Assembly: GCF_902705855.1 (NCBI RefSeq)
Contig: NZ_CACSIJ010000001.1
Location: 375,657-439,656, forward strand
Length of the DNA: 64,000 bases
Direction: 5' to 3'
Source: Zhongshania aliphaticivorans
GTDB lineage: Bacteria > Pseudomonadota > Gammaproteobacteria > Pseudomonadales > Spongiibacteraceae
This document shows positions 36,563-46,687 of this stretch, in pieces (positions within the stretch are counted from its first letter, which is position 1; each line of letters starts with the position of its first letter). The notes beneath the pieces were generated by a model. It saw only the letters and a list, made by a program, of their open reading frames with translations, was not told where the DNA came from and did not search any database. The translations under genes and the position numbers were made by a program.

Positions 36563-38146
36563 CTACTCCCATTCAATCGTCGCTGGCGGTTTGCTGCTGA
36601 CGTCATAGGCAACGCGTGAGACTTGTTTAATCTCATTGATGATGCGGTTTGAAACCGTTTCTAGCAGCTCGTAAGGCAAATGCGCCCAACGGGCGGTCAT
36701 GAAGTCGATGGTTTCTACTGCGCGCAGCGCGATCACGTATTCGTAGCGGCGGGCATCCCCTACTACACCAACAGATTTCACCGGCAGAAAGACGGCAAAG
36801 GCCTGACTGGTCTTGTGGTACCAATCGGCGCGGTGAAGTTCTTCCAAAAAGATGGCGTCGGCTTCACGTAAAATATTCGCGTATTCTTTTTTAACTTCAC
36901 CCAAAATTCGCACGCCTAAACCTGGGCCAGGGAAAGGATGGCGATAGACCATATCGTAGGGCAAACCCAGTTCTAAACCGATGCGGCGCACTTCGTCTTT
37001 AAACAATTCGCGCAGTGGCTCAACTAAGTCCATTGCCATATCATCTGGCAGTCCGCCCACATTGTGATGAGATTTAATCACATGTGCTTTGCCAGTTTTA
37101 GACGCAGCCGACTCAATCACATCGGGGTATATAGTGCCCTGCGCAAGAAAGTTTACGTCTTTTAATTTGGTCGCTTCTTGATCAAAAATCTCTATAAAGG
37201 TATTACCGATAGATTTGCGTTTTTTCTCTGGGTCGGCTTCGCCGGCCAGCTTGCTTAGAAACGCTTCTTCGGCATCGACGCGAATGACTTTTACACCCAT
37301 GTTCTTTGCGAACATTTCCATGACCTGATCGCCTTCGTTTTTGCGAAGCAGGCCATTATCAACAAACACACAGGTTAATTGATCGCCAATAGCCTTGTGC
37401 AATAAGGCTGCCACTACTGAACTGTCTACGCCGCCGGAAAGACCCAGCAATACTTTTTGATCGCCGACTTGGGCGCGCACTTTGGCAATGGCGTCTTCAA
37501 CAATATTCGCCGGTGTCCACAGTGCTTCGCAACCACACAATTTCAATACAAAATGTTCGAATATACGCTGGCCTTGCAGAGTGTGAGTCACTTCGGGGTG
37601 AAACTGCACGCCGTAGAATTTCTTGGCTTCACATTGCATTGCCGCAATCGGGCAAGATGGTGTAGATGCCAACACCTCAAAGCCTTCCGGCAGGCGAATA
37701 ACTTTATCGCCATGACTCATCCACACGTCGAGCAAGGCTTTGCCATCTTTATTATCAATATGATCAGCAATATCAGCAGTTAGGGCGCCGGTGGTTTCCA
37801 GCTTAATTTGCGCATAGCCAAACTCATGAACGGGCGAGCCCTCTACCTTGCCGCCCATTTGCTCGGCCATGGTTTGCATGCCATAGCAAATGCCCAATAC
37901 CGGCACGCCAAGCTCGAACACTTTTTGTGGCGCGCGAGGTGAACCCGCTTCTGTTACCGACTCAGGGCCACCAGCCAAAATAAAACCTGAGGGTTTAAAT
38001 TCTTCAATGTCGGCATCATCAATATCGTAAGCGCGAATTTCACAATACACCCCAATTTCACGAATACGACGGGCGATCAGTTGCGTGTATTGCGAACCAA
38101 AATCAAGGATCAAAATTCGGTGGGCATGGATATCTGGGATTGACAC
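36563..38146 (-). CDS. guaA: GMP synthase (glutamine-hydrolysing)
   Basis: A 527-residue protein from the GTG at 38146, chosen because [17 protein letters not shown] matches the family N-terminus and GAGAG lies upstream; an ATG at 38185 would add 13 unlike residues. Residues 1-205 are the class I amidotransferase with Cys87 in GICYGMQ and the His/Glu pair in QFHPEV. The ATP pyrophosphatase P-loop is GLSGGVDSS, and the C-terminal dimerisation domain ends in PPATIEWE. It converts XMP to GMP and follows guaB in an operon. Confidence 0.97.
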   Translation of the reverse strand: MSIPDIHAHRILILDFGSQYTQLIARRIREIGVYCEIRAYDIDDADIEEFKPSGFILAGGPESVTEAGSPRAPQKVFELGVPVLGICYGMQTMAEQMGGKVEGSPVHEFGYAQIKLETTGALTADIADHIDNKDGKALLDVWMSHGDKVIRLPEGFEVLASTPSCPIAAMQCEAKKFYGVQFHPEVTHTLQGQRIFEHFVLKLCGCEALWTPANIVEDAIAKVRAQVGDQKVLLGLSGGVDSSVVAALLHKAIGDQLTCVFVDNGLLRKNEGDQVMEMFAKNMGVKVIRVDAEEAFLSKLAGEADPEKKRKSIGNTFIEIFDQEATKLKDVNFLAQGTIYPDVIESAASKTGKAHVIKSHHNVGGLPDDMAMDLVEPLRELFKDEVRRIGLELGLPYDMVYRHPFPGPGLGVRILGEVKKEYANILREADAIFLEELHRADWYHKTSQAFAVFLPVKSVGVVGDARRYEYVIALRAVETIDFMTARWAHLPYELLETVSNRIINEIKQVSRVAYDVSSKPPATIEWE

Positions 38147-38191
38147 GGCGATTCTCTCAACAAGGTTCACAGCAAATGTGAACATAAATAA

Positions 38192-38223
38192 AACAGCAAA
38201 CCCGCTGCGATAGCGGGTCTGTT
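38192..38223 (-). terminator. Attenuator-like hairpin between guaB and guaA
   Basis: The 7-bp stem ACCCGCT/AGCGGGT, extended by AACAG/CTGTT, is followed on the minus strand by a T-rich stretch. It lies between the two genes of the operon and would lower guaA transcription relative to guaB. Confidence 0.6.
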
Positions 38224-38251
38224 AATTAAGTTAGCCTACGAGCACTGTCTA

Positions 38252-39718
38252 TTAGGTCGGGTAGTTAGGCGCTTCTTTAGTAATGCTGACATCGTGAACA
38301 TGGCTCTCGTTCATACCGGCCGACGTCACCCGCACAAACTCAGGAGCAGTGCGCATTATTTCCATATTAATACTGCCGGTATAGCCCATTGCTGAACGTA
38401 GACCGCCCATTAATTGATGCACAATGGCAGACAGTGGCCCTTTATACGCCACGCGGCCTTCGATACCTTCTGGTACTAATTTTTCAGCGCCGTCGTCTGC
38501 GCTCTGGAAATAACGGTCACTAGAGCCTTGGGTTTTAGTCATTGCACCAAGCGAGCCCATACCGCGATAAGACTTGTAAGTACGGCCTTGAAATAGCTCG
38601 ACTTCGCCAGGCGCTTCTTCTGTGCCGGCAAACATCGACCCCATCATGATCGAACTCGCGCCAGCAACGACGGCCTTCGACAAATCGCCAGAGAAGCGTA
38701 TGCCACCATCGGCGATCAGTGGAACACCTGTGCCTTTTAACGCTTCCGCCACATTAGCAATGGCGCTAATTTGCGGAACACCCACGCCGGTTACAATTCG
38801 CGTGGTGCAAATAGAACCAGGGCCAATGCCGACTTTAACCGCGTCAGCCCCAGCGTCAACCAATGCTAAGGCCGCCGCGCCAGTAGCGATATTGCCGCCA
38901 ATCACATCAACTTGTGGGTATTTTTCTTTAATCCAGCGCACGCGGTTTAACACATTCATCGAATGGCCGTGAGCCGTGTCTACCACTAGCACATCAACAC
39001 CCGCAGCAACCAAGGCTGCAACACGGTCATCGGTGTCTGCACTGGTACCAACTGAAGCGCCTACGCGAAGCTGGCCGGCACTGTCTTTACACGCAAAGGG
39101 ATAAGTTTGCGCATTATTCATGTCTTTTACGGTGATCATGCCCGTAAGCTCAAAGGCATCGTTAACGACGAGCACCTTCTCGATACGATGACGGTGTAGC
39201 AGCTCACGTGCCACGCTCATATCAACGCCTTCTTTTACCGTGACCAGCTTGTCCTTAGGCGTCATCATGCTTGATACCGGAACATTCAACTCTTCTTGGA
39301 AACGGACGTCTCGACTGGTGACAATACCGACAAGCTCACCTTTGTCTAACACCGGCACACCAGAAATCTTATGCCGACGACGAAGTTCAAACAGCTCGCT
39401 TAGGGGCGCGCTAGCTTCAATAGTGATGGGATCCTTAACAATACCGCTTTCATGCTTTTTAACGGCGCGCACTTCTTGAGCTTGCTGCTCAATCGTCATG
39501 CTTTTATGAATAATACCGATACCGCCCTCTTGGGCCAGTGCAATAGCAAGCCCACTTTCAGTGACAGTATCCATCGCGGCGGAAACCAGCGGAATATTCA
39601 GGGAGATATTGCGAGTCAGTTGCGTTTTTAAACTAACGTCTTTCGCGGTGACCTCGGAGTAACCGGGGAGTAGAAGTACATCATCAAAGGTGAGAGCTTC
39701 TTGGGCAATGCGTAACAT
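38252..39718 (-). CDS. guaB: inosine-5'-monophosphate dehydrogenase
   Basis: A 488-residue enzyme. The catalytic barrel surrounds two CBS domains (about residues 90-205), and the IMP-binding nucleophile is Cys304 in [11 protein letters not shown]. The mobile flap contains [10 protein letters not shown]. It oxidises IMP to XMP, the step before GuaA. It is divergent from xseA, the normal arrangement. Confidence 0.98.
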   Translation of the reverse strand: MLRIAQEALTFDDVLLLPGYSEVTAKDVSLKTQLTRNISLNIPLVSAAMDTVTESGLAIALAQEGGIGIIHKSMTIEQQAQEVRAVKKHESGIVKDPITIEASAPLSELFELRRRHKISGVPVLDKGELVGIVTSRDVRFQEELNVPVSSMMTPKDKLVTVKEGVDMSVARELLHRHRIEKVLVVNDAFELTGMITVKDMNNAQTYPFACKDSAGQLRVGASVGTSADTDDRVAALVAAGVDVLVVDTAHGHSMNVLNRVRWIKEKYPQVDVIGGNIATGAAALALVDAGADAVKVGIGPGSICTTRIVTGVGVPQISAIANVAEALKGTGVPLIADGGIRFSGDLSKAVVAGASSIMMGSMFAGTEEAPGEVELFQGRTYKSYRGMGSLGAMTKTQGSSDRYFQSADDGAEKLVPEGIEGRVAYKGPLSAIVHQLMGGLRSAMGYTGSINMEIMRTAPEFVRVTSAGMNESHVHDVSITKEAPNYPT

Positions 39719-39827
39719 ATTTTGATTCCGGTGCCTGTGGCTAGAATCCTCGCAATTTTAATTGATGGGCGCCCCCGAGTAAACCGATTCTTAGCGCCAA
39801 AATCCCATATCTGGGTATAATGCGCCA

Positions 39828-41171
39828 ATGACTACACAAGAACCGCCACAAACCCTGAGTGTCAGCCAATTAAATGGTCTGGCTAAACAATTACTAGAAG
39901 ACTGCTTCGCGCAAGTTAACGTCACTGGCGAACTGTCGACCCTGTCGCGCCCAAGTTCCGGCCATTGGTATTTCACTCTAAAAGATGACCGCGCCCAAAT
40001 TCGTTGTGCGTTTTTTAAAGGTCGTAATGCACGGGTAAATTTCTCGCCCGAACCCGGCCAACAAGTGAATGTTCGTGGCAAGGTTAGCCTTTACGAAGGC
40101 CGCGGCGACTACCAATTAATCGTCGACAGCATGCAACCGGCTGGCGCCGGTGCGTTGGCCCTAGCCTTTGAGCAACTCAAACAGGAACTGATGGCAGCGG
40201 GCTGGTTCGACGCCGCCAATAAAAAGCCACTCCCCGCTACTATTAGCCACATCGCGGTGATCACATCACCCACTGGTGCGGCAATTCACGACATTTTATC
40301 AGTACTACAGCGCCGGTGGCCAAATATGCAAATCAGCGTGCTGCCTGTGCTGGTACAGGGCGAACACGCCGCCCAACAAATCGCTAATGCCTTATTGCAG
40401 GCCAATATTTGGTATAGCCAGGGACGCAAAGATTTTGATGTTATTTTGGTGTCTCGCGGCGGCGGTTCACTCGAAGACTTATGGCCATTTAATGAACGCA
40501 TAGTGGCTGAGGCAATCTACAACTCTGCCCTACCAGTTGTGAGCGCAGTAGGCCACGAAGTGGATTTTAGCATCAGCGACTTTGTGGCTGATATTCGTGC
40601 CGCCACACCGTCTGCTGCCGCAGAGCTACTTAGCCCCGATCAAAGCGAGTTGGTTTCTCGCCTGCATCTACTCAAAGGCCGACTTGCCAATAGCCAAAGG
40701 CGCAGAATTAAACTCTGGCAAGACCAGCTGCTATCACTAACTCGTCGTGTACGTGATCCACGCAGTCAGTTACGCGAACAAAGTCAGCGTCTAGACGATT
40801 TAGAAATTCGACTTCAACGCCAATGGCAGCAGGTCCAGCGCCAGCGTCAGCAACGCCTTGCTGCGGCAAATCAGCAACTTGCCCTACTCAACCCAGAGCG
40901 CCAGTTAAAAACCAAACACAAAGAACTCAACGCCCTTCGCGGACGTATGCAACACGCGATAAAGCAGCAGTTACAGCGGCCGCGAATCGCGCTAAAAAAT
41001 ATGGCGCAACAACTAAAGACTCTTGGGCCAGAACAAACGCTGAATCGCGGCTACGCCATTATCAGCAATGACAGCGGCGCCATCGTCCGCGACGCAAATA
41101 TGCTAACGAATGGCGAACAAGTTAACGCGACGTTTAGCCGTGGAAAAGTAGCGCTTCTTGTCAAAAAATAG
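39828..41171 (+). CDS. xseA: exodeoxyribonuclease VII large subunit
   Basis: A 447-residue protein. The N-terminal OB fold (VNVTGELSTLSRPSSGHWYFTLKDDRAQIRCAFFKG) is followed by the catalytic core with RGGGSLEDLWPFNE and VVSAVGHEVDFSI, then a long glutamine- and arginine-rich helical region and the C-terminal GYAII domain. With XseB it degrades single-stranded DNA from either end. Confidence 0.97.
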   Translation: MTTQEPPQTLSVSQLNGLAKQLLEDCFAQVNVTGELSTLSRPSSGHWYFTLKDDRAQIRCAFFKGRNARVNFSPEPGQQVNVRGKVSLYEGRGDYQLIVDSMQPAGAGALALAFEQLKQELMAAGWFDAANKKPLPATISHIAVITSPTGAAIHDILSVLQRRWPNMQISVLPVLVQGEHAAQQIANALLQANIWYSQGRKDFDVILVSRGGGSLEDLWPFNERIVAEAIYNSALPVVSAVGHEVDFSISDFVADIRAATPSAAAELLSPDQSELVSRLHLLKGRLANSQRRRIKLWQDQLLSLTRRVRDPRSQLREQSQRLDDLEIRLQRQWQQVQRQRQQRLAAANQQLALLNPERQLKTKHKELNALRGRMQHAIKQQLQRPRIALKNMAQQLKTLGPEQTLNRGYAIISNDSGAIVRDANMLTNGEQVNATFSRGKVALLVKK

Positions 41172-41543
41172 GATTACACCAAGATTTTGCGGATATGTGT
41201 AAGTAAGGCATCTGAATTTGAAAGTCCCTGACGTTCAGGGCTTAACACCCCATAGTGCTTTTCAAGTCATCCCGCAGTAGCGCACTGCAATAAACCGAAT
41301 ACTCTGCACGTCAATATTTACCATTGAAATAATCATACACTGCGCCCTTCATCCGCATTGAGGCCTTCGCCAGTAAGTCCATGCTTACTGCACATCAAAA
41401 ACTGTGAGGCACCCACAATAATATCAACTCGCGCATTCGTTCACGCTTACTAGCTACAACCTTCAGCGTCATCAAACCGCCCCACCTCTCTACACCGCCA
41501 CTAACATCCAAGTTATAGCGTAGGTAAATCATTGCCTTTTAAC

Positions 41544-41557
41544 ATACCGGACGGTAT
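41544..41557. promoter_or_regulatory. Operator 1 upstream of the FadL-like gene
   Basis: ATACCGGACGGTAT has 6-bp inverted arms around two bases. It fits the ATACC-N5-GTAT pattern also seen at 41571 and 57503, and has the size and symmetry of a TetR-family operator. It lies 51 bases before the ATG. Confidence 0.55.
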
Positions 41558-41570
41558 ATTAAACAAAAAA

Positions 41571-41584
41571 ATACCAACTAGTAT
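41571..41584. promoter_or_regulatory. Operator 2 upstream of the FadL-like gene
   Basis: ATACCAACTAGTAT, same length and ends as operator 1, centre-to-centre distance 27 bases, 24 bases before the ATG. Two sites this close suggest cooperative binding over the promoter or start. Confidence 0.5.
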
Positions 41585-41608
41585 ATTAATTTTACTCAAG
41601 GAATTCCC

Positions 41609-42907
41609 ATGCACGCGCCACTGAAATATCGCTCCAACCTTGAGAGAAAACGTCGCTATGCACTCGTCTTCGCAACGACACTAGCAAGCCAAAGCTGGGC
41701 AGGGATTGGTGTCACACCATTAGGTTTTGGCGCGGATTCAGTTTCAATGGCAGGTACTGATATGGGCTTCTCTAGCGACCCGCTCAGCATCAATAACAAC
41801 ACCGCTGGCATCGCAAAATCAAAGCAAGCCCAATTCAGCGCCGCGCTTGAACCCTTTGTTATGATGAATATTCGCCACGCTGACTCATTAGGCAATGACC
41901 AGCGTTCAGGCAATGATCGTGCATTACTCATCAGCAGTGCTTGGTCGTCACCACTAGAAAATCATTCCGATATTACTGTCGGATTAGGATTTTTTGCTCA
42001 AGGCGGCGTTGGTTACGAATATACAAAGCTAAATACCGCCTTCGGAAATAAAGACGATCTGACTGCTATGTTTGGCGTGTTCCGGCTTGCACCGGCAATC
42101 GCGTGGAACGTGAATAGCAAATTGCGGATTGGATTTAGTGGATCTATAAATTACTCTCAGGCTGAACAAGAGCTGTTTCCAAACACATCAGATGCAAACA
42201 GCGGCTTTCCCGGCCTAGAAATCAAAAATCTGAGCGGAATAAGTTACGCATGGCGAGCCGGTTTGCAGTACGACATTAGTGAGCAAGTCACCTTTGGAAT
42301 GGCTTACGGCTCCGACACAGAGCTGGTTTTAAAAAATGGCAGCGCCACCGCAAACTTTGAGGCAATGGGGCTTGGTCGCGTTAAATACAACTCCGCTAAG
42401 ATCGACGGCTTATCATTACCCAGCGAATTTGGTATTGGGTTCGCGTGGCGCGTTACGCCACGACTTACACTAGGCAGCGATCTAAATTGGTATCGCTGGA
42501 GCAAAGCCTTGGGCGAGGTGACAACACAGCTATCCGGCGTACAAACAAGCGGCGCACCAGAGAGCATAAAATTAACAAACGATTTTGGTGGGCAAGATCA
42601 GTTCTCAAGCTCAATCGCGGCGCAGTTCAAACTAAATGATCAAACTCAAATTTCTGGCGGCATTAACCACGCCGGCAACGTCATAAAGCATGGCAACGAA
42701 TCGCCACTCAATAACCTAATTGCGAAGTGGCACCTCACCGCAGGGGTAAGCCATCAAGTTGACCAACACTGGAACGCATCGCTAGCATATATTTACGTGC
42801 CAAAAATAAAGCGCGAATACACCAACACCCAACTTCCATTAGGCCGCGAAGCAGAAGAGACTTTCGGCGCTTATTCTATCGCCCTTGGGATTACGTATAA
42901 CTGGTAG
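41609..42907 (+). CDS. FadL-family outer-membrane long-chain fatty acid / hydrophobic compound channel
   Basis: A 432-residue OMPP1/FadL/TodX-type protein. After a signal region ending near ASQSWA (about residue 31) the mature chain begins GIGVTPLGFGADSVSMAGTDMGFSSDPLSINNNTAGIA, the FadL plug with its NPA-like segment changed to NTAG. Alternating strands of a 14-stranded barrel follow, with an aromatic C-terminal strand ending YNW. AAGGA sits seven bases before the ATG. Two ATACC-N5-GTAT operators precede it. It probably imports a lipid or hydrocarbon feeding the acyl-CoA operon at 51-57 kb, which carries the same operator. Confidence 0.9.
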   Translation: MHAPLKYRSNLERKRRYALVFATTLASQSWAGIGVTPLGFGADSVSMAGTDMGFSSDPLSINNNTAGIAKSKQAQFSAALEPFVMMNIRHADSLGNDQRSGNDRALLISSAWSSPLENHSDITVGLGFFAQGGVGYEYTKLNTAFGNKDDLTAMFGVFRLAPAIAWNVNSKLRIGFSGSINYSQAEQELFPNTSDANSGFPGLEIKNLSGISYAWRAGLQYDISEQVTFGMAYGSDTELVLKNGSATANFEAMGLGRVKYNSAKIDGLSLPSEFGIGFAWRVTPRLTLGSDLNWYRWSKALGEVTTQLSGVQTSGAPESIKLTNDFGGQDQFSSSIAAQFKLNDQTQISGGINHAGNVIKHGNESPLNNLIAKWHLTAGVSHQVDQHWNASLAYIYVPKIKREYTNTQLPLGREAEETFGAYSIALGITYNW

Positions 42908-42917
42908 GGGGTTTTAT

Positions 42918-42956
42918 AAAGTGTGGCGCGCAAACTTATATTGCGCGCCACACTTT
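42918..42956. terminator. Strong hairpin after the FadL-like gene
   Basis: Perfect 16-bp arms AAAGTGTGGCGCGCAA / TTGCGCGCCACACTTT around a 7-base loop, 10 bases after the stop. T-run is short (TTTAGTTT). It lies between convergent genes and could end both transcripts. Confidence 0.7.
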
Positions 42957-42997
42957 AGTTTCAGTACACCAAGCCCTAGGCATACCGATAGTAAAGA

Positions 42998-43651
42998 TTA
43001 ATAACTTTCTGGCAGCTTACGCTTGATAACAATATGACGGCCATCCACATCGATGTATTCGCCAATGGTTAAGTCTTTCAATATACGTGCAACCATTTCC
43101 CGTGATGAACCTACCCGGTCAGCAATTTCTTGCTGCGTAAGCTTTTCATCTATACGCATACTGCCATCTTCTTCAGCAGGCTGCGCCAAGCTAGTCAGCA
43201 CTTTTACCACACGACCATAAACGTCTTGCAGCGCTAGACTCTTAACATCGTTAGTCAGCTTGCGAATTCGACGGGTAAGGTTTTTATTCAATATGCGAGT
43301 AATATTGGGATGCAGATCTAAAATCGCTTTAAAATCTTCTTTATAAATAATGCGAACTTTACTGGCTTCCATTGCCCGTACTGACGCGGAACGTTTATCG
43401 TCGTCCAGCAAGGCAAGTTCACCAAAATAGTCGCCATATTCTAGAATATTCAGCACAAAGTCTTTGCCGCCTTTGTCGCTGCAATACACTTTAACGCGAC
43501 CGGATTCGACTACATAGAGCGAATCCGCCACATCGCCTTCGTGAATTAGTACGGTGTTTTTGGCAAATTCACGCACCACACTGGTGTCACGTAAAATCTG
43601 AATTTCTTCCGGCATCAGACCGTCAAATAAATCGACGTTTTCGATACTCAT
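42998..43651 (-). CDS. Crp/Fnr-family transcriptional regulator
   Basis: A 217-residue regulator from the ATG at 43651 (MSIENVDLFDGL); an ATG five codons upstream is an alternative. Residues about 1-120 are a cyclic-nucleotide-binding barrel (GDYFGELALLDDDKRSASVRA holds the phosphate-binding cassette, with GELAL and R-S-A-S), followed by a dimer helix and a helix-turn-helix with LTQQEIADRVGSSREMVARILKDL. There is no FNR cysteine cluster. The intact cassette suggests that it binds cAMP or a similar nucleotide. The closest described relatives are Vfr/Clp-like Crp/Fnr regulators. Confidence 0.88.
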   Translation of the reverse strand: MSIENVDLFDGLMPEEIQILRDTSVVREFAKNTVLIHEGDVADSLYVVESGRVKVYCSDKGGKDFVLNILEYGDYFGELALLDDDKRSASVRAMEASKVRIIYKEDFKAILDLHPNITRILNKNLTRRIRKLTNDVKSLALQDVYGRVVKVLTSLAQPAEEDGSMRIDEKLTQQEIADRVGSSREMVARILKDLTIGEYIDVDGRHIVIKRKLPESY

Positions 43652-43740
43652 TTCCACATTCCCCATGGGCGATAAAACGTGGAGTGACTATAGCATAGTT
43701 GCGTAACTAGCTGTCTAGGAAGGAAAGGTGCTTAATGCTC

Positions 43741-43795
43741 GACGGAAGACGGGAGACGCTTTTCCGCTGCGCCTCGCGTCTTCCCGTCTCCCGTC
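43741..43795. repeat. Heptamer-armed stem-loop A
   Basis: Left arm 43741-43759 (heptamers GACGGAA, GACGGGA, then GACGC) pairs with right arm 43776-43795, with one mismatch and one bulge. The 16-base loop is 43760-43775. It lies between the lysS stop and the Crp/Fnr gene. The left arm and its 7-base flank match element C at 23 of 26 positions. Confidence 0.7.
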
Positions 43796-43808
43796 CAGCG
43801 TCTCCTAG

Positions 43809-45305
43809 CTATTCAGGCCGCATATGCGGGAATAACAACACATCACGAATCGACGGCGCATCAGTGAACAACATTACCAAGCGATCGATACCAATACCCT
43901 CACCCGCTGTTGGCGGCAAGCCGTATTCAAGTGCTGCAATAAAGTCGGCGTCGTAATGCATGGCCTCGTCATCGCCGCCGTCTTTTTCAGCAACCTGCGC
44001 CATAAAGCGTTCGGCCTGATCTTCAGAGTCATTCAACTCTGAGAAGCCATTAGCAAGCTCGCGTCCACCAACAAAAAACTCGAAGCGGTCGGTTACAAAG
44101 GGGTTATCGTCGTTGCGACGCGCCAGCGGTGATACTTCGGTTGGGTATTCGGTAATAAAAGTCGGCTGATCTAGTTTATGCTCAACCGTCTCTTCAAAAA
44201 TTTCGATCTGAATCTTGCCCAAACCCCAGCTGCCTTTCACATCAACGCCCAGCTTTTTCGCAATCGCAGTGGCTTGCGTCATATCAGCCAATTGCTCAGC
44301 GGTGATGTCCGCGTTGTATTGCAGCACAGAATCAAATACCGACAAACGGGTAAACGGCTTAGCAAAGTCGTATTCGCTGCCTTGATAATTAATAGTGGTG
44401 GTGCCCAGCACTTCCTGCGCGGTGTTGCGCAGCATGGCTTCGGTCAAATCCATCATGTCTTTGTAATCGGCATAAGCTTGATAGAATTCGATCATGGTGA
44501 ATTCTGGATTATGACGGGTAGATAAACCTTCGTTGCGGAAGTTACGGTTAATTTCAAACACCCGCTCAATACCACCGACAACCAAACGCTTTAAATACAG
44601 CTCTGGCGCGATACGCAAATACATATCCATATTCAATGCATTGTGATGTGTCACGAAAGGACGCGCACTGGCACCACCGGGAATAACTTGCATCATCGGT
44701 GTTTCAACTTCGACAAAGTCACGCTGCTGCAAAAAATTACGTATAGAGCTAATCATCTTTGAGCGAATTGAAAAAGTACGACGTGACGATTCATTCATAA
44801 TCAGATCGACATAGCGCTGACGGTAACGAATCTCTTGGTCTTGGAGGCCGTGAAACTTATCTGGCAGCGGACGCAAAGACTTAGTAAGCAGCGAAGTCTC
44901 TTTCATATAAACGTAGAGATCACCCTTGCCAGATTTATGCACCGGACCGGTGGCAGAAATAATGTCGCCGATATCCCAGGTTTTAATTTCGTCTGCTAAT
45001 TCTTCTGGGAATTGCTTTTTATCGACATAAACCTGAATGCGTCCGGTCATGTCTTGCAGCACCATGAACGGCCCACGCTTGGCCATAATGCGTCCGGCAA
45101 TACTTGCGTGACGATCTAAAGTCTCTAGCTCTTCCTTGTCCTTTTCGCCCAATTCCGCTTGCAGACGATCGGCGTAATCTTCACGACGAAAATGATTTGG
45201 GAAGGCATTGCGCTTCTCGCGGATGGCCGACAATTTGGCACGGCGCTCGGCAATAAGGCGATTCTCTTCCTGAACGTGTTCAGCTTCGTTGTGATTCTCA
45301 GACAT
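43809..45305 (-). CDS. lysS: lysyl-tRNA synthetase, class II
   Basis: A 498-residue class IIb synthetase. The N-terminal OB-fold anticodon domain (about residues 60-170) is followed by class II motif 1 ([19 protein letters not shown]), motif 2 ([29 protein letters not shown]) and motif 3 ([18 protein letters not shown]). Follows prfB, the arrangement known from Escherichia coli, but with the large stem-loop B between the two. Confidence 0.98.
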   Translation of the reverse strand: MSENHNEAEHVQEENRLIAERRAKLSAIREKRNAFPNHFRREDYADRLQAELGEKDKEELETLDRHASIAGRIMAKRGPFMVLQDMTGRIQVYVDKKQFPEELADEIKTWDIGDIISATGPVHKSGKGDLYVYMKETSLLTKSLRPLPDKFHGLQDQEIRYRQRYVDLIMNESSRRTFSIRSKMISSIRNFLQQRDFVEVETPMMQVIPGGASARPFVTHHNALNMDMYLRIAPELYLKRLVVGGIERVFEINRNFRNEGLSTRHNPEFTMIEFYQAYADYKDMMDLTEAMLRNTAQEVLGTTTINYQGSEYDFAKPFTRLSVFDSVLQYNADITAEQLADMTQATAIAKKLGVDVKGSWGLGKIQIEIFEETVEHKLDQPTFITEYPTEVSPLARRNDDNPFVTDRFEFFVGGRELANGFSELNDSEDQAERFMAQVAEKDGGDDEAMHYDADFIAALEYGLPPTAGEGIGIDRLVMLFTDAPSIRDVLLFPHMRPE

Positions 45306-45318
45306 TTTAAGTTCCTGG

Positions 45319-45460
45319 GTCGGGCGTCGGAGGTCTGACGTCGGACGTATTAAAAGCAGCGCGCTGCTTATTTGTATTTGAAAACTAAGACACCGATCTC
45401 AGTGCCGTACTTAACACTTGTACGAATTTCTCGTCAGACGTCAGACTTCCAACACCCGAC
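45319..45460. repeat. Heptamer-armed stem-loop B with nested palindrome
   Basis: Two 29-base arms (45319-45347 and 45432-45460) pair with about five mismatches. Each is made of four heptamers of the form GTCGGGC / GTCGGAG / GTCTGAC / GTCGGAC. The 84-base loop contains the perfect 16-bp palindrome AAGCAGCGCGCTGCTT (45354-45369). It fills the prfB-lysS gap. Confidence 0.75.
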
Positions 45461-45468
45461 TTGGCCTG

Positions 45469-46567
45469 CTAAAGGCCAAATTTAAGACTCGCTTCAATAA
45501 ACAAATCTAAATCACCATCCAATACCGCACCGCAGTTGCTGGTTTGCACATTGGTACGCAAATCTTTTATGCGCTGGTCATCTAAAACATAAGAGCGAAT
45601 TTGACTGCCCCAGCCGATATCAGACTTACTGTCTTCCAGCTCCTGCGCCGCGCTATTGCGCTTTTGCATTTCCAATTCGTAGAGTTTTGCTTTTAGCATT
45701 TTCCACGCGCTGTCGCGGTTCTGATGCTGCGAACGCTGGTTTTGGCACTGCACTACAATATTAGTGGGAACGTGGGTTAAGCGCACGGCTGAATCGGTTT
45801 TGTTAATGTGCTGTCCGCCGGCGCCGCTGGCGCGATACGTGTCGGTGCGCACATCTGATGGATTAATATCTATTTCAATATCATCATCAATTTCTGGGGA
45901 AATAAATACCGAGCAAAAAGACGTGTGACGACGATTTCCGGAGTCAAAAGGAGACTTACGTACTAAGCGATGAACGCCAGTTTCCGTGCGTAGCCAGCCA
46001 AAGGCGTATTCGCCCTGCACGTGAATCGTCGCACTTTTAATACCTGCTACTTCACCGTCCGACACCTCAACCAACTCGGCTTTAAAACCTCGGCTCTCGC
46101 ACCAGCGCAAATACATACGCAACACCATATTGGCCCAATCCTGCGCCTCGGTGCCGCCCGAGCCAGATTGAATATCAAGATAGCAATTGTTCGGGTCCAT
46201 TTCGCCCGAAAACATACGGCGAAATTCTAAGCTTGCCAAAGACGCTTCTAAACGATCAACATCAGCCTGCATACCGCTAATAGTGTCGTCATCACCCTCT
46301 TCTACCGCCATATCCAGCAATTCGCTGCAATCTGCAACGCCACCATCTAACTCGTCAATCGTGGCAACAACGGCCTCTAATGAGGCCCGCTCACGCCCCA
46401 GATCCTGTGCGCGCTTGGGGTCATCCCAGACTTTTGGATCGCCCAGTTCCAGCTCGACTTCGGTTAAACGCTCTTTCTTGTTGGCGTAGTCAAAGGTACC
46501 CCCGAAGCACGTCGGTTCTGTCGCCCATGCTTTTAAGGGATTGGCGTATGGCGTTAACTTCTAACAT
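45469..46567 (-). CDS. prfB: peptide chain release factor RF2, with programmed +1 frameshift
   Basis: Two overlapping frames make the 365-residue RF2. The first 25 codons run from the ATG at 46567 ([16 protein letters not shown]) to an in-frame TGA at 46492-46490. Skipping the T at 46492 gives GAC and a frame open to 45469. The joined protein has the SPF-type tripeptide region for UGA/UAA recognition (RKSPFDSG) and the peptidyl-hydrolysis GGQ in [16 protein letters not shown]2 senses its own level: when it is scarce the ribosome slips past TGA. The length equals Escherichia coli RF2. It is the gene upstream of lysS. Confidence 0.97.
46489..46504 (-). promoter_or_regulatory. RF2 programmed frameshift site
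   Basis: The message reads CGGGGGTACCTTTGAC: a Shine-Dalgarno-like GGGGG, three-base spacer, slippery CTT and the UGA C stop context. It differs from the usual AGGGGGTATCTTTGAC at two positions, both compatible with slippage. Confidence 0.93.
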
Positions 46568-46687
46568 TGAGCAATATCCGGTCAGACGTGGAAAAGGCGG
46601 GCATTTTACCTGATGCGAGGCACTGAGCAAAGCGTAGTCAAGAATTGAGACCGTAACTGCTAGCAACTACGCGGCCAACAAAATTGC

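Larger units (their letters stand above)
41172..41608. other. Promoter region of the FadL-like gene
   Basis: 437 bases without a gene. A hairpin (41222-41243, AAGTCCCTGA/TCAGGGCTT) lies just after xseA. The last 65 bases before the FadL-like gene are AT-rich and hold two palindromic operators. Confidence 0.5.

Noticed and set aside
46320-46567. prfB as a pseudogene with an internal stop
   Set aside because: The TGA sits in the known programmed frameshift context and the restored protein has the exact RF2 length.
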